From: Anaerolineae bacterium | Lineage (GTDB): Bacteria > Chloroflexota > Anaerolineae > Anaerolineales > E44-bin32 | DNA: 64,000 bases | Reading direction: 5' to 3' | Assembly (NCBI GenBank): GCA_011174825.1 | Contig: DUEZ01000068.1 | Span: forward strand, 62,001 to 126,000 | Shown here: piece after piece, positions 27,667-37,032 of the stretch | How positions within the stretch are numbered: position 1 is the first letter of the stretch | How the letters are laid out: each line of letters starts with the position of its first letter | Translations under genes and position numbers: made by a program | Notes under the pieces: model-generated | The model's database searches: none | Seen by the model: only the letters and a program-made list of their open reading frames with translations | What the model was told of the DNA's origin: nothing

Positions 27667-28239
27667 ATGGCCACTAAACAACCGATCTTGGAAACCAAAC
27701 GGCTCCGAATAAGACCGTTTTCACTCACTGATGCACCAGTCGTGAAAAAGTTGGCAGGCGATAAGGCCATAGCTGCAACGACGTTGAGTATCCCTCATCC
27801 CTATGAAGACGGGATGGCTGAAGAGTGGATCGGCTCCCACCAGGAGTGGTTTGAGAAAGGTGAGGCCGTTACTTTCGCCATTACGCTCCGCGATGAAGAA
27901 AATCTGATCGGGGCTATCGGATTAGAGATCAATCAGCTGCATGAAAGGGCTGAGCTTGGTTATTGGATAGGTAAGCCCTATTGGAACCGTGGTTATTGTA
28001 CGGAAGCGGCGAAAGCAGTCGTTCGATTTGGTTTTGATGAATACATGTTGTTTCGAATTCATGCCGCACATTTCTCGAGCAATAAGGCATCTGGAAGAGT
28101 GATGAAAAAAATTGGGATGAAGCATGAAGGGAAATTGAGACGACATATTAAGAAGTGGGGGAGGTTTGAAGACCTGGAGATATTTGGGATCCTTAAAGAA
28201 GAGGATGACCATCGAACATCAATCGGCAACAAAGGTTGA
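27667..28239 (+). CDS. RimJ/RimL-type GNAT N-acetyltransferase
   Basis: The 190-residue protein matches RimJ/RimL: LETKRLRIRPFSLTDAPVV at the start, GAIGLEI, AELGYWIGKPYWNRGYCTEA (the acetyl-CoA loop), and HFSSNKASGRVMKKIGMKHEG near the end. Related enzymes acetylate the N-terminus of ribosomal proteins or free amino groups. AGAGGA precedes the ATG. It stands alone between two repeat-bearing gaps. Confidence 0.88.
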   Translation: MATKQPILETKRLRIRPFSLTDAPVVKKLAGDKAIAATTLSIPHPYEDGMAEEWIGSHQEWFEKGEAVTFAITLRDEENLIGAIGLEINQLHERAELGYWIGKPYWNRGYCTEAAKAVVRFGFDEYMLFRIHAAHFSSNKASGRVMKKIGMKHEGKLRRHIKKWGRFEDLEIFGILKEEDDHRTSIGNKG

Positions 28240-28322
28240 GCGTAGTTGAAGGTGCTTTGGAAATCGTCGAATCAAAGAGATTCCTCACGTTGATAGGCAC
28301 TCAGAATGAAAAGTTTCTAATA

Positions 28323-28402
28323 GTCATTGCATGCCCCGCAGGGGCAAAGCAATCTTCTCAACGATAAGATTGCTTCGTCGCCTAACGACTCCTCGCAATG
28401 AC
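28323..28402. repeat. Palindromic intergenic repeat, family A (copy 2)
   Basis: GTCATTGC and GCAATGAC form the ends, with AAGCAATCTT and AAGATTGCTT as inner arms. The core matches the copies at 18701-18784 and 57118-57195, with a variable loop (CCCCGCAGGGG here). The rest of the gap 28240-28551 holds no gene I can see. Confidence 0.82.
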
Positions 28403-28551
28403 AAATTGAAGGAGGGCTCCTCCTATTCTACTTATAAACAAGCTCTCTCTTGTTCGATGATAGAGTTATCTATGAGGCTGTATTGAAAATAGGCTAATAC
28501 GGGCAGAGGGATATTCTTAATTACGAATCGCCCCAGAGACTTGAGGCACAG

Positions 28552-29700
28552 ATGATTTACAAGCTTGATCCATCCAACTACGAAAGAGCCCGATCTCTTT
28601 TTAATGCGCTGGAAGAGTATCAGCCGATGTGTTCTGCCGTACTTGAAGGAGTGTATCCCGGGAAAGTCTTTGTGGATGACTTAAACCACCCGAGGACGGC
28701 GTTTATAACTACATTCATAAGCAGTGAAGACGATGGTGTGTGGGGATTTTTGGCAGGAGAACCCAGCAACGAAGTGTTTAATAAAGCCTTGAATAAGGAC
28801 ATCCGCAATCGTGAAATCATCAGCGCAAAGGCACCTGTCGTCTTCCTCACCTGCTACCCCGAAGATTGGTATGGCCAATTGCCAGTTGTGTTTCACCCTC
28901 AACAACCGATACCCATGTTGCGACGACATTACGAATGTTATGAATTTGCATCCGATTGGCGATCCGATGTCCCCGATGGTTATGAAATCCGTCAGCTCGA
29001 CGAAACGTTTCTAACTCACCCAGAACTGAAAGTTCCAGATGAGATCATCAAAATGCTGAAGAAGTGGCGATCGATTTCGGATCCACGGTTTGTAGACTTT
29101 GGATTTGTGTGTATACATGGTGATCGAATTGTGTCCTGGGCGACGATGGATTTTATCTCTGGCGGCGTTGGCGAGGCTGGCATCTTTACGCTGGAGGGCT
29201 ATAGGCGACGAGGTTTAGCAACGGTTGTAACCGCTGCAGCAGTGGAGCACGGGCTGTCACATGAGCTATCGAAGGTCAATTGGACTTGCATAGAGAGCAA
29301 CATCGCGTCTATTCGCACGGCTGAGAAATTAGGCTTCAATCGAAAACGAGATTACAGGATGTATTACATGATCTTTGATGAGGTAGAACATTTAGGTAAC
29401 CTAGTATATTCTTATTTGCAGAAAAGGCAGTACCGAGAAGCGGTTGATATCTTTGAAAAGAGTCTCGCCCTCAGGGATGATTTACCTATATGGGCCTATT
29501 ATGATGCGGCGCGGGGTTGGGCTGGGCTGGGGAATGGGGAGATGATGTTTGCCTATCTCAATAAGCTGGCGGAGAGAGGATGGACTGAGGTTGAAAGCCT
29601 CGTGGGATGCAAAGAATTCGAACCCTGGCTCGAGACGTCCGAGTGGATTTCTTTGATGCAGCGTATGCGGGGAGACATGCAGGGTGGAGGTGAACGCTGA
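28552..29700 (+). CDS. GNAT N-acetyltransferase with C-terminal TPR-like region
   Basis: The 382-residue protein has an N-terminal GNAT-related domain (1-130), a second complete GNAT domain (about 140-285) with GEAGIFTLEGYRRRGLATVVTAAAVEHGL as motif A and SNIASIRTAEKLGF as the final helix, and then about 90 residues resembling TPR helices (QKRQYREAVDIFEKSLALRDD, WAYYDAARGWAGLGNGEMMF). The C-terminal repeat suggests a protein partner. TTGAGG precedes the ATG. Acceptor unknown. Confidence 0.84.
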   Translation: MIYKLDPSNYERARSLFNALEEYQPMCSAVLEGVYPGKVFVDDLNHPRTAFITTFISSEDDGVWGFLAGEPSNEVFNKALNKDIRNREIISAKAPVVFLTCYPEDWYGQLPVVFHPQQPIPMLRRHYECYEFASDWRSDVPDGYEIRQLDETFLTHPELKVPDEIIKMLKKWRSISDPRFVDFGFVCIHGDRIVSWATMDFISGGVGEAGIFTLEGYRRRGLATVVTAAAVEHGLSHELSKVNWTCIESNIASIRTAEKLGFNRKRDYRMYYMIFDEVEHLGNLVYSYLQKRQYREAVDIFEKSLALRDDLPIWAYYDAARGWAGLGNGEMMFAYLNKLAERGWTEVESLVGCKEFEPWLETSEWISLMQRMRGDMQGGGER

Positions 29701-29868
29701 TTACTCCATATATTGTTTTCTCCCTCCCCAAGATCGGGTAGTCCTTTGAATAGCTACTACCCTGATCGAGGAATAGAACGATAGGCAATGTGGTTTGAAT
29801 GTGCAGCCATTAATTAATATCGTGTTGTCAGAGTTATTCTATAAACGAAGGAAAGACGTGGACAAGAT

Positions 29869-30717
29869 ATGCGCTATGGGATTTATTTGCCTAACTTTGG
29901 AGAAGAAACCGATGCTCAGGCTCTGGCGGAGTTAGCGAAAGAAGCCGAAGATTCTGGATGGGATGGCTTCTTTCTCTGGGATCATATTCTCTATAGCAAG
30001 AGTCAGAGGCTGCCGATGGTGGACCCCTGGGTGGCTTTGACGGCAGTGGCGATGAATACAGAGAGCATTCGTTTTGGCACGACCGTCACTCCAGTAGCGC
30101 GTCGCCGACCATGGAAATTGGCCCGAGAGACAGCCACACTCGATAGGTTGTCAGGTGGTCGATTAATTCTCAGTGTGGGTTTAGGAGATCCCCGGGAGAC
30201 CGAATTTGAATACTTCGGCGAAGAAGGAGATGATAGAGTCCGAGCGGCGAAGCTAGACGAGGGTTTGGATATCCTGGTTGGTCTCTGGCGAGGGAAGCCG
30301 TTCCAATACCAGGGTGAGCACTACAGGATCAAGAAGATGGTCTTTCGGCCAAAACCGATGCAATCACCAAGGATCCCGATCTGGGTCGGGGGCTTTTGGC
30401 CTAATCGAGCACCTTTCCGACGCGCGGCGAAATGGGACGGCGTCATCCCACTCAAGAAGGGTGGCAGGATGAAGCCGGAGGATCTTGAGGATATCGCCAA
30501 ATATATCCGTGAGCACCGAGAGGACAATGATCCCTTTGATATCGCAGTTATCGGGAGCCGATGGACAGGTGGTAAGGGTGGATTGAAGGGGGAGAAGAAG
30601 GTGGCGTTGTTCCGTGAAGCAGGTGCAACGTGGTGGTTAGAGAGCCTTTACATGAGCCGAAATTCGTTGGAGAAAATGCGATCCGAAATCCAGCTAGGAC
30701 CTCCACGAGTGGATTGA
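29869..30717 (+). CDS. LLM class F420-dependent-type flavin oxidoreductase
   Basis: The 282-residue protein has the luciferase-like fold signature: YGIYLPNFGEETDAQALAELA, GWDGFFLWDHI, then TTVTPVARRRPWKLARETATLD and SGGRLILSVGLGD. These features fit F420-dependent LLM oxidoreductases, such as those acting on sugars, alcohols or nitro compounds. The F420 preference is inferred from the subfamily look (no FMN-reductase partner beside it). The gene stands alone. Confidence 0.85.
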   Translation: MRYGIYLPNFGEETDAQALAELAKEAEDSGWDGFFLWDHILYSKSQRLPMVDPWVALTAVAMNTESIRFGTTVTPVARRRPWKLARETATLDRLSGGRLILSVGLGDPRETEFEYFGEEGDDRVRAAKLDEGLDILVGLWRGKPFQYQGEHYRIKKMVFRPKPMQSPRIPIWVGGFWPNRAPFRRAAKWDGVIPLKKGGRMKPEDLEDIAKYIREHREDNDPFDIAVIGSRWTGGKGGLKGEKKVALFREAGATWWLESLYMSRNSLEKMRSEIQLGPPRVD

Positions 30718-30789
30718 ACAATTTGGTTCAGTACAGTTACCTCTCGTCCCGCTTCAACCGAGCCGGAAAGATCTTTAACGGAGAATCAC

Positions 30790-31350
30790 ATGGAGTTTAT
30801 CCCTGAAATTGGACTCGAATTACTCAATGGATGGCTGCCATTGGCGTTGTTCTATAGCATCTTTGGGATTATGCTAATTTCTTTCCCGAAAACTGTGGTG
30901 GCGAGGCTTTATGATCGGTCAGGTTGGACCAAAACCCAAAGGAATCTATCTGTATTCGGGAAGCTGTTCATCTTTTCATGGCTATTTCTTGTGATCTTCG
31001 CTCCCCTCACATTCAGCCGGGGCACCTTTGTTCTAGGGCTCTCGGTCTACCTTATGGGTTTGGCAGGCATGGTCGTTGCGCTTCTAAATTATAAGGACGC
31101 CCCTATCGACCAACCTGTCACGGCAGGGCTATATAAGATCTCACGCAATCCTCAACAGGTAACCATCCTTATCGCATTTCTCGGCATCAGTCTCATGGTT
31201 GGGTCGTGGCTTGCCGTGATCATACTCGGGATTGGAGCATTTTTCGCGCACGTTCGGGTTCTTGCAGAAGAGAGATCGTGTCTTGAACACTATGGTGCAT
31301 CTTATGCGAGTTACATGGAGGAAGTGCCCCGCTACTTTCTCTTTTTCTAG
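30790..31350 (+). CDS. ICMT-like membrane methyltransferase family protein
   Basis: The 186-residue membrane protein has about five hydrophobic segments. YKISRNPQQVTILIAFLGISL corresponds to the (R/K)xxRHPxYxG SAM-binding motif of isoprenylcysteine methyltransferase-like proteins, but with Asn in place of His. LAEERSCLEHYGASYASYMEEVPRY matches the C-terminal EExxLxxxFGxxYxxYxxxVpR signature. Function is therefore uncertain: an inactive homologue is possible. GGAG precedes the ATG. The DinB gene follows 72 bases later. Confidence 0.78.
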   Translation: MEFIPEIGLELLNGWLPLALFYSIFGIMLISFPKTVVARLYDRSGWTKTQRNLSVFGKLFIFSWLFLVIFAPLTFSRGTFVLGLSVYLMGLAGMVVALLNYKDAPIDQPVTAGLYKISRNPQQVTILIAFLGISLMVGSWLAVIILGIGAFFAHVRVLAEERSCLEHYGASYASYMEEVPRYFLFF

Positions 31351-31422
31351 ATCGTTATTGGGGAGAGGTTATATCGCATATGGAATGGCTTCACAAAAGA
31401 AGGGGATCGGGAGGAGTGTAGC

Positions 31423-31875
31423 GTGAAACCGAGTGAAATGTTTTCTCATTGGAAACGAGTCCGGGATGGCTTGTTGCATACCATAAACTTATTCCAAGAG
31501 GATGAGCTTCAGCATACCCCCGAAGGGATCTCTCGGACCGTCGGAAGGACGATGCTTCACATTGCTGATGCGGAGGATGGTTGGCTTCGCTATGCAATTA
31601 CGAAGGAACTTGAAGAGTGGCCATCGCAATATACCTTGGATAACTATCCGACGCGAGAAGCGATAAAAGAGGTGTTGACAGAAGTTCATGAGCGAACCGA
31701 GGAGTTCATAGATCCATTGGAGGAATCCGACCTCACTCGGATCATCGTAGCGCCTTGGGACGAAAAATTCTACTTGGGTTGGATCCTGTGGCATGTGATT
31801 GAGCATGAGATCCATCATCGAGGCGAATTGTCGTTGATCCTTGGGCTATTAGGCAGGGAAGGCTTGGACGTATAG
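31423..31875 (+). CDS. DinB family protein
   Basis: The start is GTG at 31423 with GGGAGGA upstream. The 150-residue protein has the three metal-ligand His of DinB-like four-helix proteins: MLHIADAEDGWL (His46), and LWHVIEHEIHHRGELSLILG with the later His pair. The fold is shared with bacillithiol transferases and mycothiol-dependent isomerases; the reaction here is unknown. This is one of four DinB/ClbS-type genes in the window. Confidence 0.88.
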   Translation: MKPSEMFSHWKRVRDGLLHTINLFQEDELQHTPEGISRTVGRTMLHIADAEDGWLRYAITKELEEWPSQYTLDNYPTREAIKEVLTEVHERTEEFIDPLEESDLTRIIVAPWDEKFYLGWILWHVIEHEIHHRGELSLILGLLGREGLDV

Positions 31876-32226
31876 ATTTCACTCATTATGGAGTGCTCTG
31901 AGTAGGCAGAATTGCTTTAAGAGTGCGGGAGTTTCCCCCGCAGCCTCGAATAACGATGTTTTTACTGTTGATCGATTTTCATTGGTTCTATGAATACAAC
32001 TAAGACCGCTCGTTTCTTAGATTGGATCATGCACGATTGTGATTATGTGAGCGATTAGAGGAGCAAGGTGAGGCTATCAGAGAGTTATAATAGTCTAGAG
32101 AGAAAACCGCTTTTCTTGGGTCAGTTGTGTTTGAATTATGATAGTAAAGTATGTCCAGAGTCGTTTTAATCATGATGCGGACTGAGATAAGAAATAGCGA
32201 TCAAATGGCCTAGAGCGTTTAACACC
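31876..32226. other. Intergenic region with a small hairpin
   Basis: TGCGGG (31924-31929) can pair with CCCGCA (31937-31942), forming a terminator-like hairpin without a clear T-run after the DinB gene. The remainder, up to the GTPase, is without a recognisable gene or RNA. Confidence 0.5.
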
Positions 32227-33213
32227 ATGCCAACGAATCTGCCCCCCGTGTATTTCGAAGTCGAGAAACGATATCGTGCGGCTCAATCGGCCGAGGAGAA
32301 GATTAGTTGTCTGGAAGAAATGCTCAGCGTCATCCCCAAGCACAAAGGCACGGATAAATTAAGGGGTGATCTGCGCAGGAAGCTCTCGAAGTTAAAGACA
32401 TCCTCCCAAGCTAGAAAAAGCGTAAGTAAACGCGCGTCTGCATATCACATCGATAATGTAGGCGCGGGTTTGGCAGTATTGGTAGGCCCTACCAACGCCG
32501 GGAAGTCATCTTTAGTCGCCACACTAACAAACGCTGATCCAGAAGTATCGAATGCCCCTTTCACCACCTGGACTCCAACTCCAGGCATGATGCCTGTGGA
32601 AAATATCCAGATCCAATTGGTGGACACACCATCCTTGGACAGGGAAGTTGTGGAATCTGAATTGATCGATCTAATCCGCAGATCAGATCTAATCCTAGTA
32701 GTTGTCGACCTTAGAGCGGATCCTATGCAACAGCTTGAAGACACTGTCGAGATCCTGAAGGAACACAGGATCGTATCACTCCGCCATAAGGATAGGGTCG
32801 CGGAAGCTTACATGTATACCTTTATACCGTTTTTTGTAGTGGTTAATAAAAACGATGATGAAAACACAGATGATCACTTTGAGATCTTCCGCCAATTGAT
32901 TGAAGGAGATTGGTCATTAATCCCGTTATCCGCAAAGACAGGTCGAAACCTAGAAGAGCTCAAACGAGCAGTTTTTAAAAGCCTCGATGTCATCCGTGTC
33001 TACTCTAAAGCTCCTGGGAAAGAACCCGACCACGCCTCGCCTTTTATCTTGACGAAGGGATCTACAGTCGAAGAGTTTGCCAGAAAGGTTCATCAGGATT
33101 TCTATGAGAATCTGAAATCAGCCCGCGTATGGGGTAGCGCTGCATTTGATGGACAGATGGTAGGTCGAGATTACGTGCTACATGACGGCGATGTCGTCGA
33201 GTTACGCATTTAA
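32227..33213 (+). CDS. DRG/Obg-like GTPase with C-terminal TGS domain
   Basis: The 328-residue protein has an N-terminal helical region (1-75) rich in Lys/Arg, then a GTPase domain with G1 GPTNAGKS (87-94), the switch FTTWT (112-116), G3 DTPS (133-136, usually DTPG) and G4 NKND (207-210). Residues about 268-328 form a TGS domain ending in GRDYVLHDGDVVELRI. This order (helical region, G domain, TGS) matches DRG GTPases, which are otherwise archaeal and eukaryotic and act on ribosomes. A bacterial TGS GTPase of unknown function is the cautious call. Confidence 0.85.
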   Translation: MPTNLPPVYFEVEKRYRAAQSAEEKISCLEEMLSVIPKHKGTDKLRGDLRRKLSKLKTSSQARKSVSKRASAYHIDNVGAGLAVLVGPTNAGKSSLVATLTNADPEVSNAPFTTWTPTPGMMPVENIQIQLVDTPSLDREVVESELIDLIRRSDLILVVVDLRADPMQQLEDTVEILKEHRIVSLRHKDRVAEAYMYTFIPFFVVVNKNDDENTDDHFEIFRQLIEGDWSLIPLSAKTGRNLEELKRAVFKSLDVIRVYSKAPGKEPDHASPFILTKGSTVEEFARKVHQDFYENLKSARVWGSAAFDGQMVGRDYVLHDGDVVELRI

Positions 33214-33453
33214 TCTAACTTCAAGAAATCTTTACCTCTTATACATTCTTCGACTCAATAGAATGGTCTGCTCATGTGATCTCAGTGATCATGCGGAGGG
33301 ATGTTGATTGAGGAAGAAGTCGTGTATAGAAGAACCCGCGCGCGATCTTTTTGGTCTCTGATTTTACAGGTACATCATAGGATATTTATAAAGGTCTACG
33401 ATCAGATTTACAAAGAAAGTGGAACGATCGCTGAGCTGTAAGGATCGATCAGA

Positions 33454-34275
33454 ATGCCGACGATAGAAACTGGAGAAATCCAGCAATATTACGAAACCAC
33501 TGGAGAAGGCACGCCCCTCGTGCTTGTCCATGGTGCGTTTGTGGACCTTCATATGTGGGATCCGCAAGTTGAGCACTTTGCTGATCGATATCAAGTCATT
33601 TGCTACGATCTGCGAGGACACGGGAAGACAGGACCCTCTTCTGCATCTAAGTATCGGATGGAGATGTTCGCTGATGATCTACGTGCATTGCTTGAAGCAC
33701 TTGATGTTCAGCAAACGATCCTCTGTGGGTTGTCGTTAGGGGGGATGATCGCACAGGCGTTTGCGGTGAAATATCCATCGATGCTTAAAGCTCTCGTACT
33801 GGCTGATACAGCGGTATCAACCAGCTTGACACTAAACGATAAATTTCAACGCTATATCTTGTTTCCTAAATGGATGATGGTAGCCACGATCAGATTGATG
33901 GGAGTCGAACGATTCACAAGGTATTCCTTCTGGCTCGCGAAGGTAACCAGAAGTGAGGCTTGGCTCGGTAGAGACGAGGGAACGAGATCCTACCTTGAAG
34001 ATAGGATGCTGCGAATCACGATGGAGGAATACCTGAAGATCTATGATGCGATCTACGAATTCGATATCGTTGATCTCGGGACGATAGCTGTCCCAGCGCT
34101 TATCACCATTGGAGAGCACGAGTCTGGAAGCGTATATCGGCATGCTGAGGAGATGAGGCGTCTGATACCAGGATCGCAGAAGATCATTGTTCCGGGTGCA
34201 GGACACACATCCAATTTGGAAAAGCCGGCGGAGTTCAACGCGATCTTGGATGAATTCTTGGCAAGCATTCCTTAA
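33454..34275 (+). CDS. Alpha/beta hydrolase
   Basis: The 273-residue enzyme carries LVHGAFVDLHMWDPQ (oxyanion region), DLRGHGKT, the nucleophile elbow CGLSLGGM (Ser94), and GAGHTSNLEKPAEFN with the catalytic His251; an acid in TIGEHESGSVY is the expected third residue. It resembles 3-oxoadipate enol-lactonase or haloperoxidase-like esterases of the MhpC group. Substrate unknown. AAGGA lies upstream. It is not part of an obvious operon. Confidence 0.9.
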   Translation: MPTIETGEIQQYYETTGEGTPLVLVHGAFVDLHMWDPQVEHFADRYQVICYDLRGHGKTGPSSASKYRMEMFADDLRALLEALDVQQTILCGLSLGGMIAQAFAVKYPSMLKALVLADTAVSTSLTLNDKFQRYILFPKWMMVATIRLMGVERFTRYSFWLAKVTRSEAWLGRDEGTRSYLEDRMLRITMEEYLKIYDAIYEFDIVDLGTIAVPALITIGEHESGSVYRHAEEMRRLIPGSQKIIVPGAGHTSNLEKPAEFNAILDEFLASIP

Positions 34276-34352
34276 TCATACTTCTCAATGATCACTCCAT
34301 CGGTTCATTAATTGATTTGTCTTTCAAGGCTATAGGCACATGGAGGTCTTAA

Positions 34353-34724
34353 ATGGAAATGACATTCTATGATCACTCAGTTAGGCCTGTTGCTTACTCG
34401 GATGACGGGATTCACATACACAGATTTAGCGGTCATGCGATCGGACACATCCACGAGGAGTCAATTTATGATTATTCTGGAAAACACCTCGGATGGTTCG
34501 CGGACGGTTGGGTGAGAGACCATTCCGGTCGCTGTGTGATGTTCACCGACGAAGCCAAGGGTGGTCCGCTGAAACCCTGGAAAGGTAAACAACCGACGAA
34601 AATCGTGAAACAGAACCCTCCAGCCAAGGGCGTCAAGAAGGCGAAACCGAAGGAACGTAAAGTTCTAAACGCTTGGGCAGGGTTAACGGGTGTGCAGTTC
34701 TTTGAATGGTATTGCTCCTTATAG
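34353..34724 (+). CDS. 4-fold beta flower domain protein
   Basis: The 123-residue protein starts with four short repeats of the form (F/I)YDxSxRxxxYxDD...: FYDHSVRPVAYSDDGIHIHRF, GHAIGHIHEESIYDYSGKHLG, and WFADGWVRDHSGRCVMF. This is the pattern of the 4-fold beta flower domain, a small secreted or cytosolic domain of unknown function. A Lys/Pro-rich linker and a short hydrophobic C-terminus follow. GGAGG precedes the ATG. The stop abuts the ATG of the next gene. Confidence 0.68.
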   Translation: MEMTFYDHSVRPVAYSDDGIHIHRFSGHAIGHIHEESIYDYSGKHLGWFADGWVRDHSGRCVMFTDEAKGGPLKPWKGKQPTKIVKQNPPAKGVKKAKPKERKVLNAWAGLTGVQFFEWYCSL

Positions 34725-35540
34725 ATGATGAAGAAGATTTCGGTGATGTCTCTCAATATTTGGAACGATCAGGGACCTTGGCCTCAACGTGCTCGTCTCA
34801 TCCGCGATGAGATTGAGTCATTGCAACCGGACCTGATCGGATTTCAGGAGGTCCTTCGTGGGGAAGGGGTGGATCTCCTGGATGAAATCCTGGCAGGAAC
34901 TAGCTACCACCGGGACTTTGTGGTTGCCGAAGAGTCGTTGCCTCGCCCAGGTGTGGTTTTCGGGAACGCGATCGCATCTCGTTGGCCAATAGCGAGTCGT
35001 GCGGAGTTGATCCTACCCAATGTCGAGGGTAATGAGGCACGAGCGGCACTTTACTGCACGGTCGAATCAACGATTGGATCCGTGTGCATTGGTTGCACGC
35101 ACCTAAATTGGAAAGTCGACCAGGGGGCGATTCGTGAACGGCAGGTGGTTGCTCTCGTAGATCACCTCTTGTCTGAGTGCGTTTCGATTGAGTTTCCACC
35201 GATCCTAGTCGGGGATTTCAATGCCGTGCCAGAATCAGCGGAGATACGCTACCTGAAAGGTCTCCAATCCCTTGACGGTAAAAGTGTTTATTTTCGGGAC
35301 GCGTGGTCTCACGCAGGGGATGGAAGCGAGGGGTTGACCTGGAGCCGGAAAAATCCTTACGTGATGCAATGGTTGGATCCTGATCGGAGAATCGATTACA
35401 TATTTGTCGGGCTTCCACAACCAGGTGGCTGGGGAGAGATCCTCTCGTGCAAAATCGTTTGTGCCTCAGAACGCGAAGGTGTTTGGCCCTCCGACCATTT
35501 TGGTGTGTATGCGGAATTGCAGACTGAAAACCAGACATGA
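34725..35540 (+). CDS. Endonuclease/exonuclease/phosphatase family protein
   Basis: The 271-residue protein has the EEP catalytic groups: SLNIW (Asn11), IGFQEVL (Glu42), GCTHLNW, VGDFNAVPES (Asp and Asn), RIDYIFVG and the closing SDHFGVYAEL (Asp-His). The family cleaves phosphodiester bonds in DNA, RNA, lipids or inositol phosphates; this length suits small sphingomyelinase-like or metal-dependent hydrolases. It begins directly after the beta-flower gene, so the two are one unit. Confidence 0.9.
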   Translation: MMKKISVMSLNIWNDQGPWPQRARLIRDEIESLQPDLIGFQEVLRGEGVDLLDEILAGTSYHRDFVVAEESLPRPGVVFGNAIASRWPIASRAELILPNVEGNEARAALYCTVESTIGSVCIGCTHLNWKVDQGAIRERQVVALVDHLLSECVSIEFPPILVGDFNAVPESAEIRYLKGLQSLDGKSVYFRDAWSHAGDGSEGLTWSRKNPYVMQWLDPDRRIDYIFVGLPQPGGWGEILSCKIVCASEREGVWPSDHFGVYAELQTENQT

Positions 35541-35724
35541 AACGATTCGTTTACAAATATAGGCCGCAAGTGACGAGCAGATTCATCTAGAGGGCAATTC
35601 GTGATCTGTGAAAGCCTATGTCATTCGGGAAGAAACGAGCATCAGGCACCACGATAAAGAAACACTGGCTCTATTCATCAATCATGCATGAGTAGGATTA
35701 GCATGCTTCTCCAAGAGGTATTCA

Positions 35725-36288
35725 ATGGTTTTAAGGATCGTGGTGAAGGAAATGGTGAAGGGGGATTTACCTTTTCTTCTCGATCTCTGGCATATGCGTG
35801 AAGTCATGCGCTACGCCGATGAGTTCCCTCGATTACGGGGTTGGTCGAAATCTGACGACATTGAATACGCATGGGGACGCTATCAAGTGATGCGAGGTGA
35901 GTTAGGTAAGGAGTACACTCAGCTAGTCCTTCGATTGGATGATGATACGCCTATCGGCGAATCCTTCTTCGCTTGTCTGGAAGAAGGGTATACCTTTGGC
36001 AAGTGGTCAAAACCTGAGGGAATCGTAAGTGTGATGGGTGATATAAAACTCCTACCGCAGTATTGGGGTCAAGGGCTGGGCACAGCAGGTATGAGGCAGG
36101 TGGTTCGATACGTTTTTACTGCGACAATATGTGAGTTGTTTGTGGTTCCGCCTAACAGAAAGAATCCAGCGGCATACAGAGTTTATGAGAAGGCTGGGTT
36201 TAAGTTATTCACTGGGATGAGATCTTGGCGTAATCATCAGATCATGGAAATGTCGAAAGAGATGTACCGGGAAAGTTATGGAGATTGA
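35725..36288 (+). CDS. RimJ/RimL-like GNAT N-acetyltransferase
   Basis: The 187-residue protein shows GNAT features: a central GIVSVMGDIKLLPQYWGQGLGTAGMRQVV, where QYWGQGLGTAGM is the acetyl-CoA loop, and VPPNRKNPAAYRVYEKAGFKLF as the motif B end. The sequence TPIGESFFACLEE supplies the central strand. Substrate unknown. AAGAGG precedes the ATG. A palindrome-rich repeat lies after it. Confidence 0.87.
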   Translation: MVLRIVVKEMVKGDLPFLLDLWHMREVMRYADEFPRLRGWSKSDDIEYAWGRYQVMRGELGKEYTQLVLRLDDDTPIGESFFACLEEGYTFGKWSKPEGIVSVMGDIKLLPQYWGQGLGTAGMRQVVRYVFTATICELFVVPPNRKNPAAYRVYEKAGFKLFTGMRSWRNHQIMEMSKEMYRESYGD

Positions 36289-36307
36289 GGTTATGCTATG
36301 AGGATGG

Positions 36308-36375
36308 GCACTAAGGTGCCTATAACCTTAGCACCTGGGCACCTTGGGGCCGTAGTGCCCAGGTGCCCAGGTGCC
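36308..36375. repeat. GGGCACCT-type palindromic repeat (family D)
   Basis: CACCTGGGCAC (36332-36342) pairs with GTGCCCAGGTG (36355-36365) around a 12-base loop, with further GGTGCC copies on both sides. It sits between two convergent genes and could act as a bidirectional terminator. Confidence 0.75.
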
Positions 36376-36415
36376 ACGGAAAACGACTACGCCAGCACCG
36401 ATGACCTACTTCCCA

Positions 36416-36913
36416 TTACTCCTCAATAGACAGATAGAGGTCAAACGACAAATGATCGAACATGGATTCATCGATGGGAAGCATTCCCTCCGAAGTAATG
36501 AAAACCTCCGGTGTGAGGGCTTCCTCAAGACATTGAAGATTCCCCATCTTATAGTTGCTGTCTTCTTGCCATAAGACCAATTGTTTCCATACCTCAGTGA
36601 TGTTACTGAGCTGGCATCGTGCTACGGCAAAAAGACCACCGGGAAACTCTTTCGCCTGAATCTCTTCCTCAACTTCCACATCAGGGTTAATCACGATCCA
36701 TTGTTCGTAGCCATAATTCGGGCTTCCCGGCGATGGATTTGGATTATTAAACCCGAAGAATCTGCATGCCTTGAGATCATCTAACAAGCCCTTCGACCTT
36801 GCCCATGAGACGATCTTGTCCCAAGCGATCACTTCGGGACCCTCTCCATAACCGAGAGCGGAGGCGACTCGCATTGGCTCAAGGATCACAATACGGACTT
36901 CTAATTTGTTCAT
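36416..36913 (-). CDS. GyrI-like effector-binding domain protein
   Basis: The 165-residue protein is a stand-alone effector-binding domain: VRIVILEPMRVASALGYG first strand, WDKIVSWARSKGLL helix, then GYEQWIVINPDVEVEEEIQAKEFPGGLFAVARC and WKQLVLWQEDSNY. It lacks any HTH. GGAGAGGAG lies before the ATG. It is divergent from the WYL regulator, with 119 bases between, an arrangement common for a regulator and a gene it controls. Confidence 0.82.
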   Translation of the reverse strand: MNKLEVRIVILEPMRVASALGYGEGPEVIAWDKIVSWARSKGLLDDLKACRFFGFNNPNPSPGSPNYGYEQWIVINPDVEVEEEIQAKEFPGGLFAVARCQLSNITEVWKQLVLWQEDSNYKMGNLQCLEEALTPEVFITSEGMLPIDESMFDHLSFDLYLSIEE

Positions 36914-36969
36914 CGAATATTCTCCTCTCCTACAAAATAAATTCTAAGATTACATTACGACACATTACC

Positions 36970-36984
36970 TGACATCATGTGTCA
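36970..36984. promoter_or_regulatory. Candidate operator palindrome between the divergent genes
   Basis: TGACATCATGTGTCA is a 5-base-arm inverted repeat (TGACA/TGTCA) located between the GyrI-like gene and the WYL regulator; a second partial ACACATT copy lies just upstream. Its position suits autoregulation by the WYL protein; no clear -10 was assigned. Confidence 0.4.
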
Positions 36985-37032
36985 TGATTTCATAGTAAGA
37001 TGTGATCGTCGCAACAATCGAGGGGACCAGCT

